64,000 bases of DNA, taken from Clostridia bacterium (lineage in GTDB: Bacteria > Bacillota > Clostridia > TANB77 > UBA1234). Below the pieces are notes generated by a model. It had not been told where the DNA came from, did not search any database, and saw only the letters and a program-made list of their open reading frames with translations. The stretch lies in assembly GCA_017469465.1 (NCBI GenBank), contig JAFUGH010000034.1:1-64000 (forward strand). The letters run 5' to 3'. Made by a program: the position numbers and the translations under genes. Shown one piece after another: positions 1 through 9,592 of this stretch (the stretch's first letter is position 1; each line of letters opens with the position of its first letter).

Positions 1-13
1 ATTAATGGATGTC

Positions 14-125
14 CCCATTGTGCACCCATTGTGCATTCAGCCAAAATCCTCCGTCCCTATTGGTCGAAAAAAAGCCAAAATCCTCCGTCCCTATTAGTCG
101 AAAATCCTCCGTCTCCGTCCCCAAG
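14..125. repeat. Short-repeat cluster (CCTCCGTCCC units)
   Basis: Three imperfect copies of a unit built on AAAATCCTCCGTCCCTATT and ending in GTCGAAAA lie at about 41-66, 75-104 and 101-122. They are preceded by a short tandem duplication of CCATTGTGCA at 14-38. A related fragment (TTTTCTCCGTCCCTAAAA) occurs at 12114-12131, and a GGGACGG-type unit makes up the large inverted repeat at 51.2-51.5 kb. This looks like remnants of a REP/MITE-type element. No gene is visible in 1-270. Confidence 0.6.
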
Positions 126-211
126 GTCTAACCGACAAATTGTAATTTTTTTGACTTTTACGGTAAACTTGGCAGGAAATAAAAAAAATACGTCGAATTT
201 ATAATAAGAGG

Positions 212-240
212 TTGATTTTTATGAAAATAATTGTTAAAAT
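212..240 (+). promoter_or_regulatory. Predicted sigma-A promoter of dnaG-rpoD
   Basis: TTGATT at 212-217, a 17-base spacer and TAAAAT at 235-240, 31 bases before the dnaG start codon. Read by eye against the vegetative consensus. Confidence 0.5.
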
Positions 241-270
241 ATTGACCTAAATTTAAGATAAGGTGGTAAA

Positions 271-2094
271 ATGGCATTTTATTCAGAAGAAATAATTGAA
301 GAAGTTAGATCTGCTAACGATATAGTGGATGTTGTGTCAAACTATGTCCAACTAAAGCGTAATGGCAGCAATTATTTTGGCTTGTGCCCATTTCATCGTG
401 AAAAAACTCCATCCTTTTCAGTAGCTAGTGAAAAACAGATATTTCATTGCTTCGGTTGTGGAAAAGGTGGAAATGTGATTAAATTTGTCATGGGAGTGGA
501 AAATATAAGTTTTGTTGAAGCTATTCAAATGTTAGCTGAACGAGCAAAAATTGATTTGCCTTCCAATGATACAAGAGATTTGTATTTATCACAAGATGAG
601 CTTTTACAAAAAGAACAAAGTAAGAAAAATATGTACGAGATTAATAAACTTGCAGGTAGATTTTTTTATGAAAATATAAAAAAATCAAAAGTTGCCCAAG
701 AATATATAATAAAGCGTTCCATAGAACCTGCAACGGTTAGAAAGTTTGGACTTGGTTTTGCTCTAGATGATAATGGACTTACTAAGTTACTAACTTCTAA
801 AGGTTTTCCAGAAGCAGATATGCTTGCAACGGGGCTTATCGGTAAATCAGATTTTGGAAAATTATATGATAAATTCAAAAATAGATTCATGTTTCCAATA
901 TTTGATATACGTGGTAAAGTTGTAGCGTTTGGAGGAAGATCACTTGAAAGTGCAGAGGTTTTGAAAGCTCAAAGAATACCTAAATATATTAATTCACCAG
1001 AAAATGCAATTTACACAAAAGGAAGACATTTATATGCTTTAAATTTAGCTAGAAAGTCTAATGAAAAAATGAAAAAAATATTGGTAGTAGAAGGATATAT
1101 GGATGTTGTTTCCCCACATCAAGCTGGTATTACAAATGTTGTAGCATCCCTTGGAACTGCTCTTACTGAACATCAAGGAAGGCTACTTCGACAATATGCT
1201 GATGAAATTATACTTTCTTATGATTCGGATGATGCTGGACAAACAGCTATCGAGCGTGGACTTGAGGTGCTTCGCTCTTTAGGAGTTTCCGCAAAAGTAC
1301 TACAAATGACAGGAGCGAAAGACCCAGACGAATATGTTCTAAAATATGGTCCAGAGCGTTTTAAAAAATTAATGGATGATAGCATATCATATGCGGAGTA
1401 TAAGATTAGTAGGCTAAAAAAAATGTATAATCTTAGTGATACAACAGAAAAAATTAAATTTTTAACTAAAATGGCGGAGATATTATCCAAAATTGATAAT
1501 AATATAGAGAGAGACATTTATGTAGATAAATTTTCAGTTGAGTTGGGAGTTGGAAAAGAAGCTATTTTAGCCGAAATCGAGAAGAAGACTTTGCGAAGTA
1601 CGATTGGAAATAAACAAACAAATAATATTTCGCAAAATTTTCTGAGTAAAAATATTGTAACCAATAATCCATCAAGAGCCAATGAAGATTTAATCATTTA
1701 CTTACTATCTAAAAAGAATGAAAATGTTTTTAAAGAGTTAAAAGAAAATATAGACATTTCAGAAATAGAAGATAGTGTAAAAAAGAATATTATTATTAAA
1801 CTGTATGATTTATACGAAACTGGAAACATTAATAATAGGGCCGTAGACAGTGTTTGCCAATCAGATGAAGAGTTTAATGTTTTGACTGAAATTTTGATGA
1901 ATGAAAATATGAATGGTGATACTGAAAAAGTTTTATCTGAAGTGATTAAAAGTTTTCAAGTTGAAAGTTTAAAAAATAAGAGAAATACTCTAATGAAGAA
2001 ATTATCTAGTGTATCTACAAATGAAGAAAGAGAATCAATTGCAATCGAGTTGTATGAAATTAATAATAAACTTGGGCAGTTAATGATTCGTTGA
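271..2094 (+). CDS. dnaG: DNA primase DnaG
   Basis: Synthesises RNA primers at the replication fork and partners with the replicative helicase. The N-terminus carries the CHC2 zinc-binding domain (Cys39, His42, Cys60, Cys63). A TOPRIM core follows at about residues 268-350, with the acidic motif EGYMD and the metal-binding DSDDAG. The C-terminal third is poorly conserved, as expected for the helicase-binding region. At 607 residues it is full length. It is followed after 22 bases by rpoD, the usual Firmicutes macromolecular-synthesis arrangement (here without rpsU). The start follows a GGTGG Shine-Dalgarno sequence. Confidence 0.97.
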   Translation: MAFYSEEIIEEVRSANDIVDVVSNYVQLKRNGSNYFGLCPFHREKTPSFSVASEKQIFHCFGCGKGGNVIKFVMGVENISFVEAIQMLAERAKIDLPSNDTRDLYLSQDELLQKEQSKKNMYEINKLAGRFFYENIKKSKVAQEYIIKRSIEPATVRKFGLGFALDDNGLTKLLTSKGFPEADMLATGLIGKSDFGKLYDKFKNRFMFPIFDIRGKVVAFGGRSLESAEVLKAQRIPKYINSPENAIYTKGRHLYALNLARKSNEKMKKILVVEGYMDVVSPHQAGITNVVASLGTALTEHQGRLLRQYADEIILSYDSDDAGQTAIERGLEVLRSLGVSAKVLQMTGAKDPDEYVLKYGPERFKKLMDDSISYAEYKISRLKKMYNLSDTTEKIKFLTKMAEILSKIDNNIERDIYVDKFSVELGVGKEAILAEIEKKTLRSTIGNKQTNNISQNFLSKNIVTNNPSRANEDLIIYLLSKKNENVFKELKENIDISEIEDSVKKNIIIKLYDLYETGNINNRAVDSVCQSDEEFNVLTEILMNENMNGDTEKVLSEVIKSFQVESLKNKRNTLMKKLSSVSTNEERESIAIELYEINNKLGQLMIR

Positions 2095-2116
2095 AAATGG
2101 GAAGGAATGGTAAAAA

Positions 2117-3223
2117 ATGAATGAAGAAGTAAAAGACTTAAAAGATCCAAAAGAGATTGCAAAGCAATTAATAGCAACTGCTGGAAAGAAAAAGAACATT
2201 ACTTATAAAGAAATAATTGATGTTCTTGAAAAGTATCAACTAGAACCTAATCAAATAGAGAAAATATATGATGAATTGGAAAAAGCTAATATTGATATTA
2301 TTGAAGATGGCGATGAACCAAATTTTGAAGATCTAGAAGATATTGAAGAAGAAATCAAAGTAGAAGACCTTGAAAACTTAGAAGTTCCTGATGGTGTCAG
2401 CATCGATGATCCAGTTAGATTGTATTTGAAAGAGATTGGTAAAATTCCACTTTTAACAGCGGAAGAAGAATTAGAATATGCTAAGAAAATGGCAAAAGGC
2501 GACGAAAAAGCCAAAGCCAAACTTTCAGAAGCAAATTTAAGACTAGTTGTTAGTATTGCCAAAAAGTATGTAGGTAGAGGAATGCTTTTCTTAGATTTAA
2601 TTCAAGAAGGTAATTTGGGATTAATTAAGGCGGTAGAAAAGTTTGATTATCGAAAAGGCTATAAGTTTTCAACTTATGCTACTTGGTGGATAAGACAAGC
2701 TATCACTAGAGCTATTGCAGACCAAGCTAGAACAATTAGAATTCCAGTTCATATGGTTGAAACGATTAATAAGTTGATTAGAACTTCAAGACATTTGCTT
2801 CAACAATTAGGTCGTGAACCAACAATCGAAGAAATCGCTGCTGAGATGGAAATGCCAGTAGAAAAAGTAAAGGAAATTAAAAAAATTGCACAAGAGCCAG
2901 TTTCGCTTGAGACACCAATTGGAGAAGAAGAAGATAGTCATTTGGGTGACTTTATTCCAGATGATGATGCACCATCACCATCTGAACTTGCAGCGTATAC
3001 GTTACTTAGAGAACAGTTGGATGAAATTATTAATACACTAACTCCTCGTGAAGCAAAAGTATTAAAATTAAGATTTGGTTTAGAAGATGGAAAATCAAGA
3101 ACATTAGAAGAAGTAGGAAAAGAGTTTAATGTAACAAGAGAAAGAATTAGACAAATTGAAGCAAAGGCATTAAGGAAACTTCGTCATCCAAGTAGAAGTA
3201 AAAAACTAAAAGATTATATGTGA
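2117..3223 (+). CDS. rpoD: RNA polymerase primary sigma factor RpoD (sigma-A)
   Basis: Directs RNA polymerase to housekeeping promoters. An acidic N-terminal region 1.1 (about residues 1-90) is followed by region 1.2 and 2 (about 95-220). The latter includes the core-binding stretch around [16 protein letters not shown] and the -10 recognition helix with [14 protein letters not shown]. Region 4.2 carries the -35 helix-turn-helix motif [20 protein letters not shown] near the C-terminus. At 368 residues it matches Gram-positive SigA proteins. It is co-transcribed with dnaG. The abundance of TTGACA/TATAAT promoters in this window is consistent with it. Confidence 0.98.
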   Translation: MNEEVKDLKDPKEIAKQLIATAGKKKNITYKEIIDVLEKYQLEPNQIEKIYDELEKANIDIIEDGDEPNFEDLEDIEEEIKVEDLENLEVPDGVSIDDPVRLYLKEIGKIPLLTAEEELEYAKKMAKGDEKAKAKLSEANLRLVVSIAKKYVGRGMLFLDLIQEGNLGLIKAVEKFDYRKGYKFSTYATWWIRQAITRAIADQARTIRIPVHMVETINKLIRTSRHLLQQLGREPTIEEIAAEMEMPVEKVKEIKKIAQEPVSLETPIGEEEDSHLGDFIPDDDAPSPSELAAYTLLREQLDEIINTLTPREAKVLKLRFGLEDGKSRTLEEVGKEFNVTRERIRQIEAKALRKLRHPSRSKKLKDYM

Positions 3224-3239
3224 TAGAAAATTTTTCCAT

Positions 3240-3268
3240 TTGACAAGTAAGAAACTTATTAATATAAT
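3240..3268 (+). promoter_or_regulatory. Predicted sigma-A promoter
   Basis: TTGACA (3240-3245), 17-base spacer, TATAAT (3263-3268): a perfect consensus promoter in the rpoD-SH3 gene gap. Confidence 0.75.
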
Positions 3269-3309
3269 TATTGTAGTTTATTAGAGTTATATGGAGGGGA
3301 ATATTATTT

Positions 3310-3996
3310 ATGAAAATTGTTGTGAGAATACTAATTGTTTTAATAATTGCAGTTCCTATATATATGTGTTGGAAGACACTACAAACTGTATGGGATGAAC
3401 CAGAAAATTCCAATAATGTAGTTTCAACAAATACTGGTAACTCTGCAACTTCTGGAGATTTGAAAAATGTAGAAGAACTAATTAATAATGAGGAAAAGAA
3501 AGTAACAGCAAGTAATTTAGGTGATGGAATAAGTTATGATGTTACTGGAATTAATATTATTAGCAAAGTGTATGAGAATGCACAAGTTGCAATTAGTATT
3601 GCAAACATTTATGAAGAACATGATGAAACTTCAAAAGTAGTTGGAAAACTTGAAAAGGGTTCTCAAATAACTGTACAAAATTATGATAATGGTTGGTCAA
3701 CAGTTACTAACTATACTTATTCAGGATGGATGAAAACGGAAAATATTAAGTTACCATCAGAAGATACAAATATGGTGATTACACAAACTTCTGAAGAAGG
3801 ATCGAAATTAGGAACTGTTAAAGTACAAGATGGATTAAATGTTAGAGCTTCAGCAAGTACCACAGCAGATATTATTGCATCTCTAAATAATGGTACTGTA
3901 GTTTCGATTCTTGATGATTCTACAAAAGGCTGGTACAAAATTAAAGTAAATAATACAGTAGGATGGGTTTCATCTGACTATGTAACTGTAAAATAA
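3310..3996 (+). CDS. Membrane-anchored protein with two bacterial SH3 domains
   Basis: The first 22 or so residues form a single hydrophobic segment, either an uncleaved signal anchor or a signal peptide. A Ser/Thr/Asn-rich linker follows, then two SH3b repeats at about residues 77-150 and 165-228. The repeats show the typical pattern of LNVRASAS, then GTVVSIL, then GWYKIK and VGWVSSDYV. Such domains usually bind peptidoglycan, so a role on the cell surface is likely. No catalytic domain is present. It has its own strong promoter upstream, and comEC follows 25 bases downstream. Confidence 0.85.
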   Translation: MKIVVRILIVLIIAVPIYMCWKTLQTVWDEPENSNNVVSTNTGNSATSGDLKNVEELINNEEKKVTASNLGDGISYDVTGINIISKVYENAQVAISIANIYEEHDETSKVVGKLEKGSQITVQNYDNGWSTVTNYTYSGWMKTENIKLPSEDTNMVITQTSEEGSKLGTVKVQDGLNVRASASTTADIIASLNNGTVVSILDDSTKGWYKIKVNNTVGWVSSDYVTVK

Positions 3997-4021
3997 TGAA
4001 ATAAATATTTGGGGGATACAT

Positions 4022-6223
4022 ATGCTACTAATTTTATATGGAAGTTTAGTGGGCATAATAACAGGGCTATTAATAGAGTTTAATCTATTAATAGCCCTTT
4101 GTTTTTTGTCCGTTGTTCTTTGTTATACTTTCAAGATAGATTTAAAAAAGACGTGTGTATGTTTAATTTGTATTTTTTTATTTTTTATTTATACAAATTT
4201 AGAAATAAAAAAATATGATACAAAATATACAAATGGAAATATGAATGATAATTTTAAAATCATATCTTATGATGATGAAGGAACTTATTATCATAAATAT
4301 ATTTGTAAGAATTCTAAAGGAGATAAATTCTTAATTTATTTGCAAAATAATGGTGCACTGAAAAAAGGTGATATGATTTATGCAGTTGGTGAATATGTTT
4401 TGCCGGATTTATCTAGAAATACTGGTGGATTTAATTATAGGAGATATTTGAATTCACAAAAGATTTATGGAAGCATTTTTGTGAAAGAATTTTATTTAAC
4501 TGAAGTAAGAAAATTTAATTTAATATATTATATTCAAGATGAAATTAATCAATCATTTGCAAAGCTATTTCCTGAAAATGAAATGGGGATTATACTTGGA
4601 ATGATGATAGGTGAAACAAAAGATATTTCAGAAGATATTTTAGAGTCATTTAAAAACACGGGGATAACTCATTTAATTGCCGTTTCAGGTTCAAATGTTA
4701 TGTATGTTCTTACATGTGTACAATTTATATTTCAAAAAATATGTGGAAAACGAAAAACATATTTTATATCAATCATCTTTCTTATTATTTTTATGTTGAT
4801 TTCTGGAGCCTCAAGTTCAGTTGTTAGAGCAACTGTCATGACTACACTAATGATACTTGCAAATATTTTTTATCAAAAATCTGACACAATTTCTAACATA
4901 GCAATTTCTGCATTTATTCTAGTAATGATTAATCCATTAATCTTGTATGACGTTGGTTTTATTTTGTCATTTGGGGGAACTTTAGGAATTGTTCTTTTTT
5001 CAAAAGATTTTCAAAAATACTTTCAAAAGTTTGGACCTCTTTCAGAAACACTTGCTACAACATGCAGTGCACAATTTTTTTTGACTCCTATCATGGCTTA
5101 TTTTTTCAATACGTTTTCAATATTAGCTATTTTAACCAATCTAATTGTAGTTCCCATTTCAGGTTTTATTACGATACTTGGTGTTATCATATTCATTATT
5201 TCAAAAATATTTTTTCCATTAGCCATTTTACTTTCTAAATCTTTATATATACTTGTACATTTTACAATATTAATTTCACAAATATTTTCAAAAATTCCAT
5301 TTTCAAATATTAGAATTATTACTCCAAACATTTTTGAAATAATAATATTTTATTTTATGATTTTTTTCTTTTTTGAAAAAATAAAGTTACCTTTTATTAG
5401 TAAAAATGCTAAAGCTAAATTTATCATAGGAATATTAAGTGTATTGATTGTATTGGAGATGATTTATTACAATTTTTCTAAAAATTATATTGACGTTAGT
5501 TGCATTGATGTTGGACAAGGGGATGCTATATATATTCAATCTAATTATAATAAAAATATTTTGGTAGATGGAGGCGGAAGCAAAACATATGACGTTGGTG
5601 AAAAAATATTACTTCCTTTTTTATTAGATAAAAGAGTAATCTATATAGACTCAATCTTTTCATCACATTCAGATGCAGATCATTTAAATGGTATATTAAC
5701 AGCTGTTAAAAATTTAAAAGTTGGAAAAGTGTATATTGCAAAACACGCATTAGGATATGAAGAATTATATGAGATTGCAGAAAAACGAAAAACAAAAATT
5801 ATTGAACTAGAATTGGGAGATGTTGTTAAAATAGATGATTTAATATTCACGGTGATAGGACCTACTAACAATTCAAATAATAAAGATGTAAATGCATATT
5901 CTTTGGTGATAAAAATGGAATATAAGAATAAAAGTATGCTTTTTACTGGGGATATTAATCAAGAAACAGAGTTAAAACTTCAAAATGTTAAAGCAAATAT
6001 ATTGAAAGTTGCACATCATGGATCAAATACATCATCTGCTATTCAGTTTATTGCAAATGTGAATCCTGAAATATCTGTCATTCAAGTTGGCAAAGCTAAT
6101 AAGTATGGTCATCCGAGCAAAGAAGTAATTAGTATACTAAAAAAATTTTCAAAAGTATATACAACGGCGGAAAAAGGAGAAATAAAAATAAAAATTTTTA
6201 AGGATGATATAAAAGTTGAATAG
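4022..6223 (+). CDS. comEC: ComEC/Rec2 family DNA-uptake channel protein
   Basis: Polytopic membrane protein that carries transforming DNA across the cytoplasmic membrane. N-terminal hydrophobic helices come first. The Competence domain (about residues 165-440) holds the family signature LIAVSGSNVMYV and many membrane spans. A C-terminal metallo-beta-lactamase domain (about 490-733) has SSHSDADHLNG, a GD motif (FTGDI) and the later VAHHGSNTSS and YGHPS motifs. At 733 residues it is near full length. A terminator-like hairpin lies inside its first 25 codons. dprA (19.4 kb), the recA/recX pair and comEC together suggest at least part of a competence pathway, but no comEA or comG genes are in the window. 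Confidence 0.93.
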   Translation: MLLILYGSLVGIITGLLIEFNLLIALCFLSVVLCYTFKIDLKKTCVCLICIFLFFIYTNLEIKKYDTKYTNGNMNDNFKIISYDDEGTYYHKYICKNSKGDKFLIYLQNNGALKKGDMIYAVGEYVLPDLSRNTGGFNYRRYLNSQKIYGSIFVKEFYLTEVRKFNLIYYIQDEINQSFAKLFPENEMGIILGMMIGETKDISEDILESFKNTGITHLIAVSGSNVMYVLTCVQFIFQKICGKRKTYFISIIFLIIFMLISGASSSVVRATVMTTLMILANIFYQKSDTISNIAISAFILVMINPLILYDVGFILSFGGTLGIVLFSKDFQKYFQKFGPLSETLATTCSAQFFLTPIMAYFFNTFSILAILTNLIVVPISGFITILGVIIFIISKIFFPLAILLSKSLYILVHFTILISQIFSKIPFSNIRIITPNIFEIIIFYFMIFFFFEKIKLPFISKNAKAKFIIGILSVLIVLEMIYYNFSKNYIDVSCIDVGQGDAIYIQSNYNKNILVDGGGSKTYDVGEKILLPFLLDKRVIYIDSIFSSHSDADHLNGILTAVKNLKVGKVYIAKHALGYEELYEIAEKRKTKIIELELGDVVKIDDLIFTVIGPTNNSNNKDVNAYSLVIKMEYKNKSMLFTGDINQETELKLQNVKANILKVAHHGSNTSSAIQFIANVNPEISVIQVGKANKYGHPSKEVISILKKFSKVYTTAEKGEIKIKIFKDDIKVE
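4064..4107 (+). terminator. Terminator-like hairpin inside the comEC reading frame
   Basis: A perfect 14-base-pair stem (GGGCTATTAATAGA at 4064-4077 with TCTATTAATAGCCC at 4084-4097) and a 6-base loop are followed by TTTGTTTTTTG. It has the form of an intrinsic terminator but lies at codons 15-26 of comEC. There is no other terminator after the SH3 gene, so it may end or attenuate transcription from the SH3 promoter. Confidence 0.6.
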
Positions 6224-6273
6224 AATTAGAAAAAAATAGAAAAAATATTTAATAAATTAGAGGAGGAGATTTT

Positions 6274-6882
6274 ATGCCAAGGTATATTAAATATTTTTTG
6301 ACAGTAGCAGTGTTTGTGCTTGGAATTTCTATTGGCACATATTTAGGAATCGAAAAAGAAATAAAACCTAAAAATATTGAAAAAGAAATAATTCCTGTTC
6401 AAGATGTTGTAATAAGAAACGTTCAAGGAAATTCAAATGAATCATCCAGTGCAGAAATTATTGAAACAATTGTGGAAGAGACAAAGCTTTCACCTTATGC
6501 TAAAATGATTATCGAGAAAAAATATAATAGATGTGGTCACACAACAGTTGATGTACAGAATATTCCACTTGAATTAGTAAATATGACAGAAATAGATATC
6601 ATGCAAAAATATCCAGATTGGGAAATACGTTCATTTAGTTCAAATGAAGTTTCATTATTTAGAGAAATAGAAGCGAATTGCAATGATCATTTTGTCCTTA
6701 AAGAGAAAGATGGATTTTTAGCAGTATACAACAATATATCAGAGGATATACAAAGTTTAAAAGAAATAACAGATATAGCTGTAGCTAATTTACCTTCGGG
6801 GGATTTAGAAACATTACAGGAAGGAATTCCTGTCTATGGGAAAGATGCTCTTGCAAATCTTATTGAAGATTTCAGTACATGA
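6274..6882 (+). CDS. BofC-like sporulation/forespore protein (BofC C-terminal domain)
   Basis: An N-terminal hydrophobic segment (about residues 5-24) suggests export or membrane anchoring. A charged linker follows, and the last 110 residues resemble the BofC C-terminal domain: a FVLKEKDGFLAVYN strand pair, and before it a conserved GHTTVD with a LVNMTE-like helix. BofC in Bacillus is secreted by the forespore and restrains the SpoIVB protease; here that role is inferred only from similarity. A strong GGAGGAG ribosome-binding site precedes the start. A 40-base inverted repeat follows the gene. Confidence 0.6.
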   Translation: MPRYIKYFLTVAVFVLGISIGTYLGIEKEIKPKNIEKEIIPVQDVVIRNVQGNSNESSSAEIIETIVEETKLSPYAKMIIEKKYNRCGHTTVDVQNIPLELVNMTEIDIMQKYPDWEIRSFSSNEVSLFREIEANCNDHFVLKEKDGFLAVYNNISEDIQSLKEITDIAVANLPSGDLETLQEGIPVYGKDALANLIEDFST

Positions 6883-6889
6883 ATCATAC

Positions 6890-6929
6890 GAGACGGAAAT
6901 AAAAGTGAAAAATTTTTCATTTCCGTCTC
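6890..6929 (+). terminator. Hairpin after the BofC-like gene
   Basis: GAGACGGAAAT (6890-6900) pairs perfectly with ATTTCCGTCTC (6919-6929), with an additional inner GAAAAATTTTTC. There is no long T-run after it, so it may be a weak or bidirectional terminator. Confidence 0.55.
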
Positions 6930-6950
6930 TCTCCATGTTTTGAAATTACT

Positions 6951-6979
6951 TTGACTTTCGTAGTAAAAATTTGTATAAT
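6951..6979 (+). promoter_or_regulatory. Predicted sigma-A promoter
   Basis: TTGACT (6951-6956), 17-base spacer, TATAAT (6974-6979), upstream of the secreted multidomain protein. Confidence 0.7.
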
Positions 6980-7036
6980 ATAAGGTAAGTAGGATTTCTT
7001 TTATAGCGCATATGCAAAATTATTGGGGGAATGTGT

Positions 7037-9499
7037 ATGAAAAAATTTATTTTATTTTTAAGTATTATGTTTTGTATTTGTGGTGTTTGCTTTGCAAGCA
7101 CAGAAAATATTAATGTTTTATTAAATAGAAGAGTCAAAGTACTATACGATAATAAGGTACAGCAATTTAAAAATGTCTCTGGCGTAAAAGTATATCCAAT
7201 TACATATGATGGTACAACTTATCTGCCTATAAGAGCGATTTCTTCCTTGTTTAATAAATCAATAAGATGGGAAAGTGCAACAAATACTATTTACATTGGA
7301 GAAGGCTCATTAGATATTACTTCAGCCCAAGAAGCGAAAACATTTGTTGAAGAACAAAATGAAGGAATCAATGTATTACTCAATAGAGATGTTAAAATAC
7401 TATATAACGGAGTAATACAAGTATTTAAAGATGCGAATGGAAAAATAGTATACCCACTTACATATAATGGAACGACATATTTACCAGTGAGAGCTATTTC
7501 AAATTTATTTGGAAGTACTATTGAGTGGAATGCACAAAGTAATGCAGTACTAATCAACAAAAAGATAACTATTAACGTTACAAGTATCAAATTAAATAAA
7601 AATAGCGTAGAACTTAAAGTTGGGGAAACATATAGTCTAAATGTAAATATTTCACCTAATAATGCGACAAATAAACAGGTGATATGGAAAAGTTCAGATA
7701 CTAGTACCGTGAGTGTTTCAAATGGAAAAATAACTGCATTAAAAGCCGGTAAAGCAATTGTTACGGCAAGTACCGTAGATGGAAATAAAAAATCAAATTG
7801 CATGGTTATTGTTAGGGAGGTTGCTACGCCAACTCCAACACCTGTGCCAACACCAACACCTGTGCCAACACCAGCACCAACTCCAACACCTACTCCTTCT
7901 AATGGAAATATTCCTGTAATAGGAGTATTACTAAATAAGACTAGCTGTAGATTAGTTGAGGGTACTAGTGAAACATTAACTGCAATAGTAATGCCAAATG
8001 ATGCAACGAATAAAAATGTTACATGGAGTTCCTCTAATACTTCTGTAGCATCGATTAATAATGGAAAAATAATAGCAAACAAAGAAGGAACAACAACAAT
8101 AACTTGTCGAACCACGGATGGAAATAAAGCTGCAAATTGTGTAGTTACAGTGTTGCCATCCACGATAGAAGTTACAGGAATATCATTAAATAAAAAAACT
8201 ACCAAATTAACAGTTGGAAAAACAGAATCTTTAATTGCGACCATTGTACCTTCTAATGCAACGAATAAAACTGTTACATGGAACTCAAGTAATGGAGCAA
8301 TTGTAGGAGTATCAAATGGCGTAATCACCGCAAACAAGGTGGGAACTGCGGTTATCACCGCAAGAACAGCAAATGGAAAGATGGTAACATGTTTGGTAAG
8401 TGTTGAATCAGTATCTCCAACGAAAATTACATTAGATAATACAACTATTTCATTAAAAGTTGGTGACACAAAGGCAATAAAAGCTACTATAACTCCGTCA
8501 AATGCTACAGGAAAAATTACATGGACAAGTAGCAATGTGAACATCGCAAAAGTAGACTCGAATGGAAAAATAATTGCTGTAAACGCAGGAACTGCAACTA
8601 TTATGGGAACTACAGTTAATGGACTAATCGCTAGATGTACTGTAAATGTTTCTAAAAATATTGTTGCTACGAAAGATAAACTAGAAATTCATTTTATAGA
8701 TACAAAAATAGCCAATGATGCTGTTGATGCAACATACATAAAAATAGGAGATAAGTCAATTTTTATTGATGGTGGTTTCAAGAGTACAGGAAAGAAAGCA
8801 ATGGAATATTTAGATAAAATAGGTGTAAAGAAAATCGATTATTATATTGGCTCGCACTCTCATAAAGATCATGTAGAGGCAGCACCACAAATCATTTCTA
8901 AATATGATGTAGATACAGTTCTCGTAGGACGCGAGAAATGCAAAGGCTCTGGAGGAGAGTATGCTGCATGGTATGCAATAAAAATATTTGCCAAAGAACA
9001 AAAAGTATTAGACCGTGTGAAAAAGTGTAAAGTTAGTGCTTTTAAAGTTGGAAGCACCATTGATATCAATGGATTGAAAATTACTTGCTTAGGACCTATT
9101 AGTGTTAATAACAATCTTGAAAGAGGAGATGTAAAACAAAATTACAACTCAAATATTTTAAGATTTGAATACGATAATACCTCATTTATTATGGCAGGAG
9201 ATAATTCCTCACCTTCAGTATTTAAAGAAGTAGCAAAAAAATATCCTAATTTGTTAAAAGCAGATGTATATAAGAATTCACATCATTATGGAGATAATAG
9301 AGGAATTTATGAAATTGTTAGCCCAAAATATGTGGTATTTCCAACGGGAAGTGCTAGCAAAATACAGCCAAGTAGTGCATGCTTGTCAAGAGTAAAAAAA
9401 GCAGGTGCAAGTAAGTACTTTATTACCTCTTCAAATAAAGATGGAACAGTAGTCTTTATTTCAGATGGAAATAGTATTACAATAAAGACAAAGCAATAG
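7037..9499 (+). CDS. Secreted multidomain protein: stalk domains, Ig-like (BIG2) repeats and a ComEC-type metallo-beta-lactamase domain
   Basis: 820 residues if translation starts at the second ATG (7037), which is better spaced from the GGGGGA ribosome-binding site than the ATG at 7031. A signal peptide ends near VCFAS. Two copper-amine-oxidase-N-type stalk domains follow (about 25-100 and 118-185; each has TYDGTTYLPIRAIS or its like). There are then four BIG2 Ig-like repeats, the first separated from the others by a Pro-Thr linker made of PTPTPVPTP units. The C-terminal 260 residues are a metallo-beta-lactamase domain with SHSHKDH, MAGDNSS and NSHHYGDN, closest to the extracellular domain of ComEC. 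The hydrolytic substrate is unknown. A bidirectional terminator follows. Confidence 0.85.
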   Translation: MKKFILFLSIMFCICGVCFASTENINVLLNRRVKVLYDNKVQQFKNVSGVKVYPITYDGTTYLPIRAISSLFNKSIRWESATNTIYIGEGSLDITSAQEAKTFVEEQNEGINVLLNRDVKILYNGVIQVFKDANGKIVYPLTYNGTTYLPVRAISNLFGSTIEWNAQSNAVLINKKITINVTSIKLNKNSVELKVGETYSLNVNISPNNATNKQVIWKSSDTSTVSVSNGKITALKAGKAIVTASTVDGNKKSNCMVIVREVATPTPTPVPTPTPVPTPAPTPTPTPSNGNIPVIGVLLNKTSCRLVEGTSETLTAIVMPNDATNKNVTWSSSNTSVASINNGKIIANKEGTTTITCRTTDGNKAANCVVTVLPSTIEVTGISLNKKTTKLTVGKTESLIATIVPSNATNKTVTWNSSNGAIVGVSNGVITANKVGTAVITARTANGKMVTCLVSVESVSPTKITLDNTTISLKVGDTKAIKATITPSNATGKITWTSSNVNIAKVDSNGKIIAVNAGTATIMGTTVNGLIARCTVNVSKNIVATKDKLEIHFIDTKIANDAVDATYIKIGDKSIFIDGGFKSTGKKAMEYLDKIGVKKIDYYIGSHSHKDHVEAAPQIISKYDVDTVLVGREKCKGSGGEYAAWYAIKIFAKEQKVLDRVKKCKVSAFKVGSTIDINGLKITCLGPISVNNNLERGDVKQNYNSNILRFEYDNTSFIMAGDNSSPSVFKEVAKKYPNLLKADVYKNSHHYGDNRGIYEIVSPKYVVFPTGSASKIQPSSACLSRVKKAGASKYFITSSNKDGTVVFISDGNSITIKTKQ

Positions 9500-9507
9500 A
9501 ATGAAAT

Positions 9508-9549
9508 AAAAAATGACGATATAACTTTAACAGTTTATCGTCATTTTTT
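9508..9549. terminator. Bidirectional terminator between convergent genes
   Basis: AAAAAATGACGATA pairs with TATCGTCATTTTTT across a 14-base loop. The A-run and T-run at its two ends allow it to serve both the plus-strand metallo-beta-lactamase gene and the minus-strand clp gene. Confidence 0.85.
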
Positions 9550-9592
9550 TGTAAGAAGTGATGCTTCCGTTTCTTAAATTTCTATTTTGTCT

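Noticed and set aside
14-125. CRISPR array
   Set aside because: Units are too few, spacing is irregular and overlapping, and no cas genes are near.
7828-7905. Tandem DNA repeat as a separate element
   Set aside because: It encodes the Pro-Thr linker (PTPTPVP units) of a real protein.
7291-8544. 417-codon open frame on the minus strand
   Set aside because: Antisense shadow of the BIG2 and Pro-Thr repeat region of the secreted multidomain protein; no ribosome-binding site, low-complexity product.
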